Of a DNA stretch of 64,000 nucleotides, positions 34,454-43,029 are shown one piece after another (within the stretch, counting starts at the first letter, position 1; each line of letters opens with the position of its first letter). The notes beneath the pieces are model-generated. The model was not told the origin of the DNA and did no database searches. It was given only the letters and a program-made list of their open reading frames with translations. The DNA lies in assembly GCF_051201625.1 (NCBI RefSeq), contig NZ_CP179203.1:2728001-2792000 (forward strand), given 5' to 3'. The position numbers and the translations under genes were made by a program. This DNA comes from Shimia sp051201625. Lineage in GTDB: Bacteria > Pseudomonadota > Alphaproteobacteria > Rhodobacterales > Rhodobacteraceae.

Positions 34454-34886
34454 ATTTATCCAGCAGAACTTTGCAAAGCACTTGATTGAATTGTCTGGTG
34501 ACCCCGTTGTGGATACAGAAGCTGTCCTAACAGCAAATGTCCCTATGGTGGGTAAGCCTGCGCGTTTGGCATCAGGTTGGGGCATAATCAAAGTTGGTGA
34601 TGCCACGGTCCAGCTGAAGGTTGCTGGTGATAAATACATTAAGGGAGGAGATGAGCGGACCCGGTTTGAAGCATGGTTTGATGAACTGCAAAACTTCAGT
34701 GGGCCGACACTTTTCATCGAATTTGCCCAAAAACCAATATCACTTGATCAGGTGTTCGTGACCTTTGACAAGCGGGCTGTGCGTATTTGTTCAAAGAATG
34801 GTGTGGAGACCTTCGATTGGACAAGCGAACCAGACGAGGATGCGGGGAAAGTGTTTAAAATCCTGCATAAAATGAGGACGAAGTGA
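34440..34886 (+). CDS. Small protein in the Csf1 (Cas8-like) position (148 aa)
   Basis: A 148-residue protein of mixed alpha/beta character. The ATG at 34440 overlaps the end of csf3 by 14 bases; longer frames from 34338 would run far into csf3. In type IV loci the remaining effector gene is csf1, whose product recognises the target flank and often has a four-Cys zinc finger. Here only one Cys is present (RICSKNG), and the protein is shorter than the usual 200-plus residues. Csf1 identity is by elimination and position, not by motif. Other readings are a small subunit or a protein specific to this subtype. Confidence 0.5.
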   Translation: MNTFEFIQQNFAKHLIELSGDPVVDTEAVLTANVPMVGKPARLASGWGIIKVGDATVQLKVAGDKYIKGGDERTRFEAWFDELQNFSGPTLFIEFAQKPISLDQVFVTFDKRAVRICSKNGVETFDWTSEPDEDAGKVFKILHKMRTK

Positions 34887-34887
34887 G

Positions 34888-35370
34888 ATGCTTGATCATA
34901 CAATAGCCAAGCCCAATTCGGTTGGCCCTTATGAACTCCATCAGATTGTCGAAGGCTTGACTGATGGCGAGCGCCCATTGTTCTACGATGCTGGCGATTA
35001 TGTGGTTATACGATCCAATACAAATGTAACTCCACATGGCAAAGAGCAGCCTAAGCTGAAGTCAGGTGACATGTCTGTGTTTCGCCTTCGAGCATCTTGC
35101 TTTGCGCAAACGAAACGTACTCGGCACTACTTTCCACTTGGTGATTGGCGGTCGCGCCACAAGTGGTTGAAAAAGCGTGCGCGTGGGTTTGAGATTATTC
35201 AACTGCACTCCACGGCCAAATCCATTGCCATTAAATCCGGTCGAATGGACCAGACAGATTTTACCGGTGTCTTGAAGGTGACTGATGTTGAGGAATTCAC
35301 TGAAACGTTAAAGTCCGGAGTTTCCGGATGTCCCAGAGCCTTTGGTTTTGGGATGCTGCTTATCCAATAG
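34888..35370 (+). CDS. cas6: Cas6e-like crRNA-processing endoribonuclease (160 aa)
   Basis: This enzyme would cut the CRISPR transcript inside each repeat. The N-terminal PYELHQIVEGLTDG, with H18, aligns with the catalytic-His region of Cas6e, followed by PLFYDAGDYVVIRS, as in that family. The C-terminus FTGVLKVTDVEEFTETLKSG and GCPRAFGFGMLLI (147-159) is the classic Cas6 Gly-rich loop. It begins 1 base after the previous stop. The repeat has a 9-bp hairpin with a GAAA loop, and cutting at its base would leave the 8-base handle ACTACAAG, as Cas6e-type enzymes do. Type IV-A loci are known to use Cas6e- or Csf5-type nucleases. Confidence 0.82.
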   Translation: MLDHTIAKPNSVGPYELHQIVEGLTDGERPLFYDAGDYVVIRSNTNVTPHGKEQPKLKSGDMSVFRLRASCFAQTKRTRHYFPLGDWRSRHKWLKKRARGFEIIQLHSTAKSIAIKSGRMDQTDFTGVLKVTDVEEFTETLKSGVSGCPRAFGFGMLLIQ

Positions 35371-35379
35371 GAGAAGAAC

Positions 35380-36360
35380 ATGAGTATTGCGGTTATAGAT
35401 GCAACCATCACCACGGTCGGTCCTCTATCCATATCCATGCCCACGCCAGAGGGGATGCGTGAGAGGCCGTATAATGGTTTTCCTGTCATGGGCAGAGGTG
35501 TGAACTCAGAGGGTGAAGTACAACAGACTGGCTATCTTCCAGCATCAACGGTTAGGGGCGCACTGCGTCGTGGAGCGGTCGTGCCACAAATGAGAGCGGC
35601 TGCACAGAAAGGGAAACCGTTCAGCCTACCGCAAGTCTATGACAGGATGATTGGCCAGAACGCCGAGAGTGAAAAGCAAAGCGATGGCATCGATCTGATT
35701 GCAATCAAAAAGGCTCGCGAAGATGATCCAATAATTGATCTGTTCGGTTCAGGTATTGGGTATAAATCGCGCATTCGGGTAGGCCACTTCTTACCAGATT
35801 TTAACATATTACCGTCTCGATTTCAATTAGTGAAGAAAGACTTGCACGCGACCGAAGGCACCGTAGATTTGCTATCTAACGAGGATCAAGAGGCATACCT
35901 TGCGCGTTCGATTGCAAACAGCAAGCGGGCTGACGAAACACAAGTGGTCTCAGGTCTTAAGCGTAAAATCCAAACTGCGAAGAAGAAGGGCGAAGACTTC
36001 GCTGAATTGGAAAAGGCGTTGGATGTCGCTGAGAAAGAACTTGCTAAATACGAGGATGCGATGGGAGACATGAAAGTATCCTCCAAAAATCTGCCTTCGT
36101 ACTATGCGTTGCCAGCTGGGCTCGAGTTGACGTCTCGTATTGTTATTGAACACTATCGCCAAAGGGATATCGAACTGCTGCGTGAAGCGATGAACAGCAT
36201 CAGCAAGTTTCCGTTTTTGGGTGCTCAATCTGCTCGTGGCTGTGGGGAAATCAAGGGTAAGCTCGAAATTAAGGTGGACGACGTACTTATAGAAATTATC
36301 GAATTTGGTGATTTTAGTCCGATCAAAATAGTGCAAATCACTCCAAATGAAGTCGCCTAA
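35380..36360 (+). CDS. csf2: Csf2-like (Cas7-type) backbone protein (326 aa)
   Basis: The crRNA-coating backbone subunit, expected in several copies along the spacer. Motifs of the Cas7 RAMP group: LPASTVRGALRRGAV (53-67), DLFGSGIGYKSRIRVGHFLPD (about 119-139) and FLGAQSARGCGEIKG near the end. An insertion at about residues 183-225 is strongly coiled-coil (KIQTAKKKGEDFAELEKALD onward) and is not usual in Csf2 as far as I recall; it may carry a subtype-specific contact. GGAGAAG lies 7 bases before the ATG. The CRISPR array starts 64 bases after the stop. Confidence 0.78.
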   Translation: MSIAVIDATITTVGPLSISMPTPEGMRERPYNGFPVMGRGVNSEGEVQQTGYLPASTVRGALRRGAVVPQMRAAAQKGKPFSLPQVYDRMIGQNAESEKQSDGIDLIAIKKAREDDPIIDLFGSGIGYKSRIRVGHFLPDFNILPSRFQLVKKDLHATEGTVDLLSNEDQEAYLARSIANSKRADETQVVSGLKRKIQTAKKKGEDFAELEKALDVAEKELAKYEDAMGDMKVSSKNLPSYYALPAGLELTSRIVIEHYRQRDIELLREAMNSISKFPFLGAQSARGCGEIKGKLEIKVDDVLIEIIEFGDFSPIKIVQITPNEVA

Positions 36361-36424
36361 TGCTATTTTTGATCACCGAAAGAAGGAGAAAAGCTATTCT
36401 GGTCAATGGCCTAAACTGCTATCT
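36361..36424 (+). promoter_or_regulatory. Presumed CRISPR leader
   Basis: 64 bases between the csf2 stop and the first repeat. The last repeat (36755-36790) is the one with a decayed 3' end, which places the leader on this side. It is short for a leader and the array may be co-transcribed with csf2. No clear promoter was seen. Confidence 0.45.
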
Positions 36425-36790
36425 ACCTCAGCTGCCCTGAAAAGGTGCAGCTACTACAAGGTGAAGACTATTTAGGTATTGTATCCGTTGACCTCAGCTG
36501 CCCTTAAAAGGTGCAGCTACTACAAGCCACTCACCCCAGAGCAATTGAACGAGCTTACCTCAGCTGCCCTGAAAAGGTGCAGCTACTACAAGTCTTCGCA
36601 CCCGCGCTGGTACTCGTCTTTTACCTCAGCTGCCCTGAAAAGGTGCAGCTACTACAAGTAGGGAGGATGCCACTTCCTTAAAGTACTGACCTCAGCTGCC
36701 CTGAAAAGGTGCAGCTACTACAAGTTTTGGAATACGTGGACTTGGTTCACAGTGACCTCAGCTGCCCTGAAAAGGTGCAGCTACTAATAA
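36425..36790 (+). CRISPR. CRISPR array, 6 repeats and 5 spacers
   Basis: 36-bp repeats start at 36425, 36491, 36557, 36623, 36689 and 36755, a constant 66-bp step, so all five spacers are exactly 30 bp. The repeat begins ACCTCAGCTG and ends GCTACTACAAG. Repeat 2 has a G-to-T change in the loop; repeat 6 ends ATAA instead of CAAG. The RNA can fold AGCTGC-CCT / GAAA / AGG-(U bulge)-GCAGCU. Cutting after the stem leaves ACUACAAG as an 8-base handle. The spacers are unrelated to each other; I saw no match inside the window. The array lies between csf2 and the DinG-HNH gene. Confidence 0.97.
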
Positions 36791-36875
36791 ACGAAACAGC
36801 GAGACGCAAAGGAGTTAAGATTGTCAGTCGAATGCTCTAGACTCACTTTTGCAAAGGAACATTAAAGAGAAATGC

Positions 36876-38558
36876 ATGTTTAGATCAGACGAGCAGAAAG
36901 AATTTCACGACCGTATTGCGGCACATCTGCGTAAGCCAACGGCACCATTGCTGCTGGAGGGCACAGCTGGTTTGGGGAAAACAAGAGCAATGGTTTTAGC
37001 TCTTCTCAAAAGTGGCAAGCGGACTGCAATGGTCTTTCCAACACACCAACTTATTAATCAGTTTCTGGCGTCGAGTGATCTGGAAGCTGCATTGGAGCGT
37101 TGCCCAGCTACAGTAAGTCCATTCCGGCCGAGGACAATGACTGAAGAATGCGGTGGCGATTATGAAGAAATGAAGCTGGAAGCAGCTGCTGCTGATTTGA
37201 TGCTTTGTACGATGAGCTCGGTCATGATCGATCAACGACTTGATGGCAGTTACAACGGTGTCACAGAGCGCGATATCATTCTCTTTGATGAAGCTGATCA
37301 ACTTCCTTCGATGGCTGGCCTGATGACTGAGTTCGATATTCCGAAAGCCAAGCTCACCGAGTTTGGAATTAATGAAAGGACGCCGAATGCTGTTGTCGAT
37401 GCCGTCCTTAAAATAAAGACACTTGAACCTGAAGTTCGCGCAGCTGCAAAGATGATCAAGGAGGTTCTGACTAGCGAAGAAGTCTGGTTCAGAAAAGCAG
37501 GAATGACTGATGATGGAGGAGTTGCTCTCTACCACCGATTAGCTGGACGCTTGATAAAGAAGATTTCAAACCGACCCACCACAGTATTTTGCTCGGCCAC
37601 TTTGACCATTGGCGGCAAGTTCCAAGACTTCATAAGATCGATGGGCATCAAGTCTGTTAGTCCTCTGTCGACCAGTATCGAACCCAAGCATCATGGGGAA
37701 TTAATTTTTGACTTTTGTCTTGAGCAGGAAATTGACAGTCCAGAATGGCTTTCATTGGTGGTAAGTCAGATCGAGCAGAGCGATGGGACCACACTGGTTG
37801 TGACGCCTTCATTTGCGCTGGCCAACCAACTTGGAGAACTCGTTGCTGATGCCACACTCAGGACCCGTGATGAAACGACTTCAGAAGCTGCTGCTCGTAT
37901 GGGAACTAACAAGATACTGATCGCTGCGGGAGCTTGGGCTGGTCTTGATACACCAACAGAATGGTCAACAATCATTGTTCCACGCGTTCCGTTCGGCCAG
38001 CCAAAATACCTTGCTGATGAGTGGAATGAAGAGCCGGATGAGTGGATTGAAAAGGAGAGTATGGCTTCGTTCTTTGATAGCCGAAACCTAGCGGCGCGCC
38101 GGATGAAACAGGTCTTTGGTCGCGGTCTTCGTAAACCGGACGCAGTCTGCCGTGTGGTTATATGTGATCCGCGAATCTTGATGCTGGGCGAGATGGTCAG
38201 CCCAGAACGTTTCCGCCAAAGTTGGCTAGAGGGCCGTGCTATTTCTGTGACGAAGACTGTCTCTGAGCGTGACCCACGACTACGTAAAGCTGCCCTAAAG
38301 TTCTATGGTAGCACCTGTGCTGCGTGCCGCTTCGTTCCTTTGGTGCCTCGACAAGTTGAGGTCCACCATAAGAACCCACTAGCTGATAGGGGCCCTGGCG
38401 TCACCACTATGAAAGACGTTTGTGTCCTATGTAGAAATTGTCATGGGTTGGCCCATTCCCGTGACAACGACGTCATTCCGCTTGAGGAATTGATTGAAAT
38501 TGCAGCAGCGCGAGGATCAGGCGAGGATGCTCTGCCACTGATTAAGATGAAGAACTAA
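36876..38558 (+). CDS. csf4: CasDinG (Csf4)-like helicase fused to an HNH nuclease (560 aa)
   Basis: The likely effector of the system. DinG-family SF2 helicase motifs: GTAGLGKT (Walker A, 29-36), FDEAD (137-141), CSATL (239-243) and QVFGRGLRKPD (motif VI, 412-422). The four-Cys Fe-S cluster of housekeeping DinG is not evident; only C76, C92 and C111 lie in the corresponding region. From 475 on is an HNH domain: C481-x2-C484, VEVHHKNP (H497, H498), C519-x2-C522-H523 and H527. Ordinary CasDinG unwinds without cutting; this fusion could unwind and cut. DinG-HNH type IV variants have, to my recollection, been reported from large-scale mining. The ATG at 36876 is chosen; TTG at 36849 lacks a ribosome site. 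Confidence 0.88.
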   Translation: MFRSDEQKEFHDRIAAHLRKPTAPLLLEGTAGLGKTRAMVLALLKSGKRTAMVFPTHQLINQFLASSDLEAALERCPATVSPFRPRTMTEECGGDYEEMKLEAAAADLMLCTMSSVMIDQRLDGSYNGVTERDIILFDEADQLPSMAGLMTEFDIPKAKLTEFGINERTPNAVVDAVLKIKTLEPEVRAAAKMIKEVLTSEEVWFRKAGMTDDGGVALYHRLAGRLIKKISNRPTTVFCSATLTIGGKFQDFIRSMGIKSVSPLSTSIEPKHHGELIFDFCLEQEIDSPEWLSLVVSQIEQSDGTTLVVTPSFALANQLGELVADATLRTRDETTSEAAARMGTNKILIAAGAWAGLDTPTEWSTIIVPRVPFGQPKYLADEWNEEPDEWIEKESMASFFDSRNLAARRMKQVFGRGLRKPDAVCRVVICDPRILMLGEMVSPERFRQSWLEGRAISVTKTVSERDPRLRKAALKFYGSTCAACRFVPLVPRQVEVHHKNPLADRGPGVTTMKDVCVLCRNCHGLAHSRDNDVIPLEELIEIAAARGSGEDALPLIKMKN

Positions 38559-38810
38559 AATGTGGTATTTGATTGAAGATGAGAATGGCTAATTAACTTG
38601 AAAAGCGATCCACAAGCACCTTCCAAAGTGACCCCTTTACACGCCGCGTATGTGATCCCTTTTCGCACATCGATTGACACCGGTGCGGCTACAAGCACTG
38701 TGGTGATTGGGAGGCGAGCAAATGATTTGTGCCAGCCTGCTTTTTGACCAATACTATGACCACGCTGGGCTGTCCGATAGCCTTTCATTGAAACAAAAGT
38801 CTTGATTAAT
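38559..38810. other. Intergenic with imperfect direct repeats
   Basis: Two related segments, AAAGTGACCCCTTTACAC (about 38617-38642) and TATGTGATCCCTTTTCGCAC, lie near each other. They might be an IS21-type end remnant; this is weak. No gene was recognised. Confidence 0.3.
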
Positions 38811-41800
38811 ATGAGCGACACTCTCACCATTCTGACTTCGCTGGATAAGCCCTGCACTAAGCGCTTTGAACTTCTCAACGGAGAAATGCGCCAGCACCCA
38901 ATTGGTATGGCTTACAAGTTTAATGCCAGCGAGCAGGAGATTGACGGACTTGATGATCTTGGGCGGGCGTTGAGTGCACTTGAAGCGAATTGTCAGGTTG
39001 CGATTATTCGCGGTAAAAGCGTCGATGCATTACCAGTTCGTGACGTGCGCAGAAGGAATGAAAACTTCCAAGCAGAGCCTCGTCAGTGGTGTTTGATTGA
39101 CATAGACGAATTACTTATTCCCAAAGGGCTAGAGGACTTCAAAAGCCATCTACCTGAGCTCGTCGAGAACTCGATCCAACAACTTCCTGCAGAGTTTCAG
39201 AACGTTCACTGTTGGTATCAGTTTTCTTCCAGCATGGGGATCAAACAAGGAAAAATCAGGATACATTTGTGGTTCTGGCTGTCTCGTAAAGTTGCAGATA
39301 TTGAGATGAAGGCTTGGTTATGTACCTCACCTGCTGATCTTCATTTGTTTCAGCCTGTTCAGATGCATTACATTGCAAAGCCGATGTTTAATGGAGGTGC
39401 TATTGATCCGCTGCCCCATAGGTCGGGAACACATCGTGCCAGTGCAGGTAAGGACACTGTAAATGTACCAGATGATTTAAGTTCAAGAGCTAGAGCCGTT
39501 TCCAGCAGACCTAAGCACATTCGGAGCGGTGGCATCGTTGAAGGTCAGGAAATCATTCGAGATTCAACCTCGGGACTAGCTATTGATGGACGAGAGCAAC
39601 TGTTATTTGGACTGAGTAATGAGGTAACGGAGGAACTTGTTAGAGCTAGAGCTAACAAACTTGTCCCCACAGCTCAAGAAATCGCTGACCGCCTGTGGGA
39701 AAGGTTTCTTGAAGAAGCTGATATCAGAGATGATAAATGGACTGAAGCTGAAGCACTTGAGAAAGCAAGCGCTCGCTATAAAGAAATAGAAGAGGGCTCG
39801 TTCAAGTTCACTGCCAGAGGAGGCGGCAATACGCTGTTTCCATCTCAAAAGCCTTATTATCAATTGGACTTAGTTACAAAAGAAGAAGGTCAGCAGCGGC
39901 TAGAGGGAGTTCTTACGGACTTCTTCAGCTTGATCTCAGAAGGTAATACCCCCCGATATGTCGTCAAGATTACGATGGGCTCTGGAAAGACCACTCAAAC
40001 GATACAGTACCTGAAGTCCTTTCTAGGGTCTCAGAGCAACAAGTTGGTGGAAATCTACGTCCCTCGGCATGATATTGCCAACGAGTATGAAAATAAGCTT
40101 TCGATCGCCCCAGCAGTGAATGCTGAAGTTATCCATGTCTACCCAAGAACAGGTGGTCAAATTGATCCACAAACTGGAAAGCCGCAGTTCGAACCGCTTT
40201 GCAGTCGCTCTGAATATGTCAGGTCATTGGAAGAGGCGGGCCATTCAGTATTTCAGTCTGCTTGCCAAAGCGGGGAAAGTGGCACCTGTGAGCATTTCAA
40301 CACTTGTGAGTATCTGAAACAGTTTCGACAGCAAGCTATGCCAATGGCCCCAGCACACAATGGCAACATCATTCGCATATACCAACATGCGCAGCTTGGG
40401 CTGCCTAGGAATTGGTTAGAAGATGAACAATCGCCTGACTTGATTGTTGTAGACGAGAGCTTCCTGCCAAGCCTTCTGGATACGAGCCAGAGCGTTTCGG
40501 CAGAGGACCTGAGAGCGCACCTCAAGGCCCCTGATGCGCTCGGTATAGGCAACCTAGTTGTTGATGCACTAAGGGACTCTACGCCCGTCCTAAGGGCTCT
40601 GAGGGCGGCTGGTGTTGTGCGAAGTGATCTTGATCGAATTCAGATCGATGCCTTGAACCTAAGCCAGGGCTTTGACGGAAATAGAAGTTCACCTAAGGCG
40701 CTACAAAATAACAAGAAATACAGAAAAGTTAGTAATGTTATCCGAATACTTAGTGATGAGTGGGGTACGACTGGCAGGGATCAAGTTGAACGGTTAACCT
40801 ATGACCCAAAGAAACGTGATGTCGGAATTTGCAGTCTAAAGACGATTAGAATCCCAAAGAATGTACCTCTGTTAATCTTAGATGCCACTGCGGATGAAGG
40901 CCTGATTGAGAAGGTGGTTGGCCCTGTTAACTTTAAACAGATCGACATCGAGCAAAGAGCTGTTGTCACACAAGTCTATGACCACACAGGGAGCAATACT
41001 TGGTGGAATGACCATCCTGAAAGGGTCAATGAATTGGTTGCTGTGCTGAATGAGTGGGTAAACTACGGTGAGACACCCCTCTGCGTCAGTCATAAGAAAT
41101 TAGCTGATACTCTGCTCAAGCACGGCGAACTAAATGATCAGGTAAAAGTTCTCAACTTTGGAGGCGTTCGAGGGAGTAATGCAGCTGAGAACTGCTCTGT
41201 GACGTTCATTACAGGGAGAAACCAGCTACCTCCCACAGCAGTAGATCAGAAGGCGAGGGCCTTGTTCTGGGAAGAGGAGATTGAACTTAAGCATGACGAC
41301 CAAGATGGTGATCTACCTAAAGAGTTAAGAGGCTATTTGCTATCTGAGCGATATAAGTCCCAGCAAGCGGGTGTCCAGGTTCGAGCTTTTTCGGACCCAC
41401 GGATTGAAAGGCTTCATGCCCAGGAGAGAGAAGCTGAAACTATCCAAGCGATTGCAAGATTAAGGTTGGTTCACTCCAAGACTATGAAACGGGTCTTTCT
41501 CCTAGGGAACCTCCCAATTGAGATGCCAGTTGATCGGCTAGTAACCTTTGACGAACTGATGCCTGATGGCTTGGAGAGAGAGTTGTTGGACAAACGAAAC
41601 TTACCCATCACTGCGTTGGGCATTGTACGGATGCGACCTGATATCACAGAACTGGTAAATACAGCTAAACAGAAGCTGCGGCGTTCGAGTGTGACAGATT
41701 ATGAAACTTTGGCAGCAGTGTTACCTGACCTGGCAAAGGCAACCATACTTATTGCCAGGTTCAGGGCGGGTGACGGGCGTAAAACGCTTCAGACTCACCT

Positions 41801-41951
41801 GTTTATTCCAAAAGCTTCATTACCAGACCGGGACGTGGTTGTTGGGTCTGCCCCTGCATATGTCGAAACCAAGGCATTCCTCGAAACGGGGTGGGGTGAA
41901 ATCGAAGACTTGAGGATTGAGTTCTGGGGCGGGGTAAATGTAATCCACTAA
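38811..41951 (+). CDS. Primase-helicase-like protein with a possible Fe-S cluster (1046 aa)
   Basis: Probably the replication protein of the island. The N-terminal part looks like an archaeo-eukaryotic primase domain: WCLIDIDELL (D97, D99), IRIHLWFW (H152) and IDPLPHRSGTHRASAGK (198-214). The C-terminal part is an SF1/SF2-like helicase: VVKITMGSGKTTQT (Walker A, 390-395) and DLIVVDES (Walker B). Between them, C464, C485, C493 and C499 have a spacing that recalls the Fe-S cluster of XPD/DinG helicases. ATG at 38811 is chosen over TTG at 38802. It follows the DinG-HNH gene by 252 bases on the same strand. Whether it takes part in interference is unknown. Confidence 0.68.
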   Translation: MSDTLTILTSLDKPCTKRFELLNGEMRQHPIGMAYKFNASEQEIDGLDDLGRALSALEANCQVAIIRGKSVDALPVRDVRRRNENFQAEPRQWCLIDIDELLIPKGLEDFKSHLPELVENSIQQLPAEFQNVHCWYQFSSSMGIKQGKIRIHLWFWLSRKVADIEMKAWLCTSPADLHLFQPVQMHYIAKPMFNGGAIDPLPHRSGTHRASAGKDTVNVPDDLSSRARAVSSRPKHIRSGGIVEGQEIIRDSTSGLAIDGREQLLFGLSNEVTEELVRARANKLVPTAQEIADRLWERFLEEADIRDDKWTEAEALEKASARYKEIEEGSFKFTARGGGNTLFPSQKPYYQLDLVTKEEGQQRLEGVLTDFFSLISEGNTPRYVVKITMGSGKTTQTIQYLKSFLGSQSNKLVEIYVPRHDIANEYENKLSIAPAVNAEVIHVYPRTGGQIDPQTGKPQFEPLCSRSEYVRSLEEAGHSVFQSACQSGESGTCEHFNTCEYLKQFRQQAMPMAPAHNGNIIRIYQHAQLGLPRNWLEDEQSPDLIVVDESFLPSLLDTSQSVSAEDLRAHLKAPDALGIGNLVVDALRDSTPVLRALRAAGVVRSDLDRIQIDALNLSQGFDGNRSSPKALQNNKKYRKVSNVIRILSDEWGTTGRDQVERLTYDPKKRDVGICSLKTIRIPKNVPLLILDATADEGLIEKVVGPVNFKQIDIEQRAVVTQVYDHTGSNTWWNDHPERVNELVAVLNEWVNYGETPLCVSHKKLADTLLKHGELNDQVKVLNFGGVRGSNAAENCSVTFITGRNQLPPTAVDQKARALFWEEEIELKHDDQDGDLPKELRGYLLSERYKSQQAGVQVRAFSDPRIERLHAQEREAETIQAIARLRLVHSKTMKRVFLLGNLPIEMPVDRLVTFDELMPDGLERELLDKRNLPITALGIVRMRPDITELVNTAKQKLRRSSVTDYETLAAVLPDLAKATILIARFRAGDGRKTLQTHLFIPKASLPDRDVVVGSAPAYVETKAFLETGWGEIEDLRIEFWGGVNVIH

Positions 41952-41993
41952 AGTTACAGGTCTCTATAGGTACTTATAGAGTGGCGTAACTTT
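41950..41993 (+). terminator. Nested stem-loop ending the primase-helicase operon
   Basis: AAAGTTAC (41950-41957) pairs with GTAACTTT (41986-41993), and inside it CTCTATA (41962-41968) pairs with TATAGAG (41975-41981). It starts on the stop codon. No long T-run follows. Confidence 0.6.
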
Positions 41994-42216
41994 AAGCCCC
42001 GATCCAGACCACTTCAGAACATGTAACCCAAATGGCTATGATCTGATAGGCTCAACAACACCTCATAGTAGTAAAGTAGTTAACAGACTGACCGGATGCC
42101 CCCTAATAAACAAACGATTACAAAGTATTAACAATTACTGGTTACAACTATACCGATATGTTCGGTTTATCCTGCCGCAGACAGTGCTGCCAATATGATC
42201 GTCATCCGTTTCATCT

Positions 42217-43029
42217 TCAGTACCCACACTTCTGGTAATTGCTGCTCATACACTCTCTAGCCAATGCTGTAGCTTTTGAGATGTCTTCAGAGGTCATCTC
42301 TTTGGCTCTCTTGTCCCTGTTTTTACCACCAAGGTCATTCCCATTGGCGCTCCCAATGTTGTACCACATGTGCGCCATGATGTTGTCCTTAAGGACACCC
42401 TCACCATTGGCGTACATATTGCCTAAGTTGAATTGAGCTTTAGCATATCCCTGCTCAGCAGCCATACGATACCACTTAACAGCTTCTGCATCATCCTGAA
42501 GGACGCCCTTACCATTGCCGTACATAACGCCTAAGTTGAATTGAGCTTGAGCAAGTCCCTGATCAGCAGCCTTACGGTACCACTTCGCAGCTTCTGCATC
42601 ATCCTTAAGGACGCCCTCACCATTTTCGTACATCAAGGCCAAGTTGTATTGAGCTTTAGCATGTCCCTGATCAGCAGCCTTACGGTACCACTTAGCAGCT
42701 TCTTCATAATCCTGAAGGAATCCATTACCTGTGTAGTACATAAAAAAGCCTAAGTTGAATTGAGCGCTGGCATTTCCTTGCTCAGCAGCCATACGATACC
42801 ACTTAACAGCTTCTGCATCATCCTGAAGGACGCCCTTACCAAAGCCGTACATAGCGCCTAAGTTGCTTTGAGCTTGAGCATCTCCCTGTTCAGCTAGCGG
42901 TCTCCACTCCTGAAGAGCGGTTGCATAATCACCAGCTTGATAAGCGTCAAAACCCTTACCGTAGTCTTGCGCTAACACTGAGGTAGTGAGCGCCATTAGG
43001 AAGGCTATAGCCAATGTGATTTGTTTCAA
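42217..43029 (-). CDS. Exported Sel1-repeat protein (270 aa)
   Basis: Close paralogue of the 377-residue protein at 28.56 kb: same TTG start, same signal peptide type (MKQITLAIAFLMALTTSVLA), same first half-repeat (GFDAYQAGDYATALQEWRPL) and same cap (CMSSNYQKCGY), but about five repeats instead of eight. One repeat carries a two-residue insertion (LGFFMYYTGNG). The upstream regions are also alike. It is the last gene before the intact tRNA-Thr, reading away from it. Probably an exported scaffold; nothing links it to CRISPR function except location. Confidence 0.88.
   Translation of the reverse strand: MKQITLAIAFLMALTTSVLAQDYGKGFDAYQAGDYATALQEWRPLAEQGDAQAQSNLGAMYGFGKGVLQDDAEAVKWYRMAAEQGNASAQFNLGFFMYYTGNGFLQDYEEAAKWYRKAADQGHAKAQYNLALMYENGEGVLKDDAEAAKWYRKAADQGLAQAQFNLGVMYGNGKGVLQDDAEAVKWYRMAAEQGYAKAQFNLGNMYANGEGVLKDNIMAHMWYNIGSANGNDLGGKNRDKRAKEMTSEDISKATALARECMSSNYQKCGY

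Noticed and set aside
36425..36790. Type I-E or I-F array because of the Cas6e-like nuclease
   Set aside because: No cas3, cas8 or cas11 of type I is present; csf-type genes and a DinG-family helicase place it in type IV.
38555..38878. A 107-codon minus frame between the DinG-HNH and primase-helicase genes
   Set aside because: It overlaps the start of the downstream gene, has no ribosome site, and has a composition unlike its neighbours.
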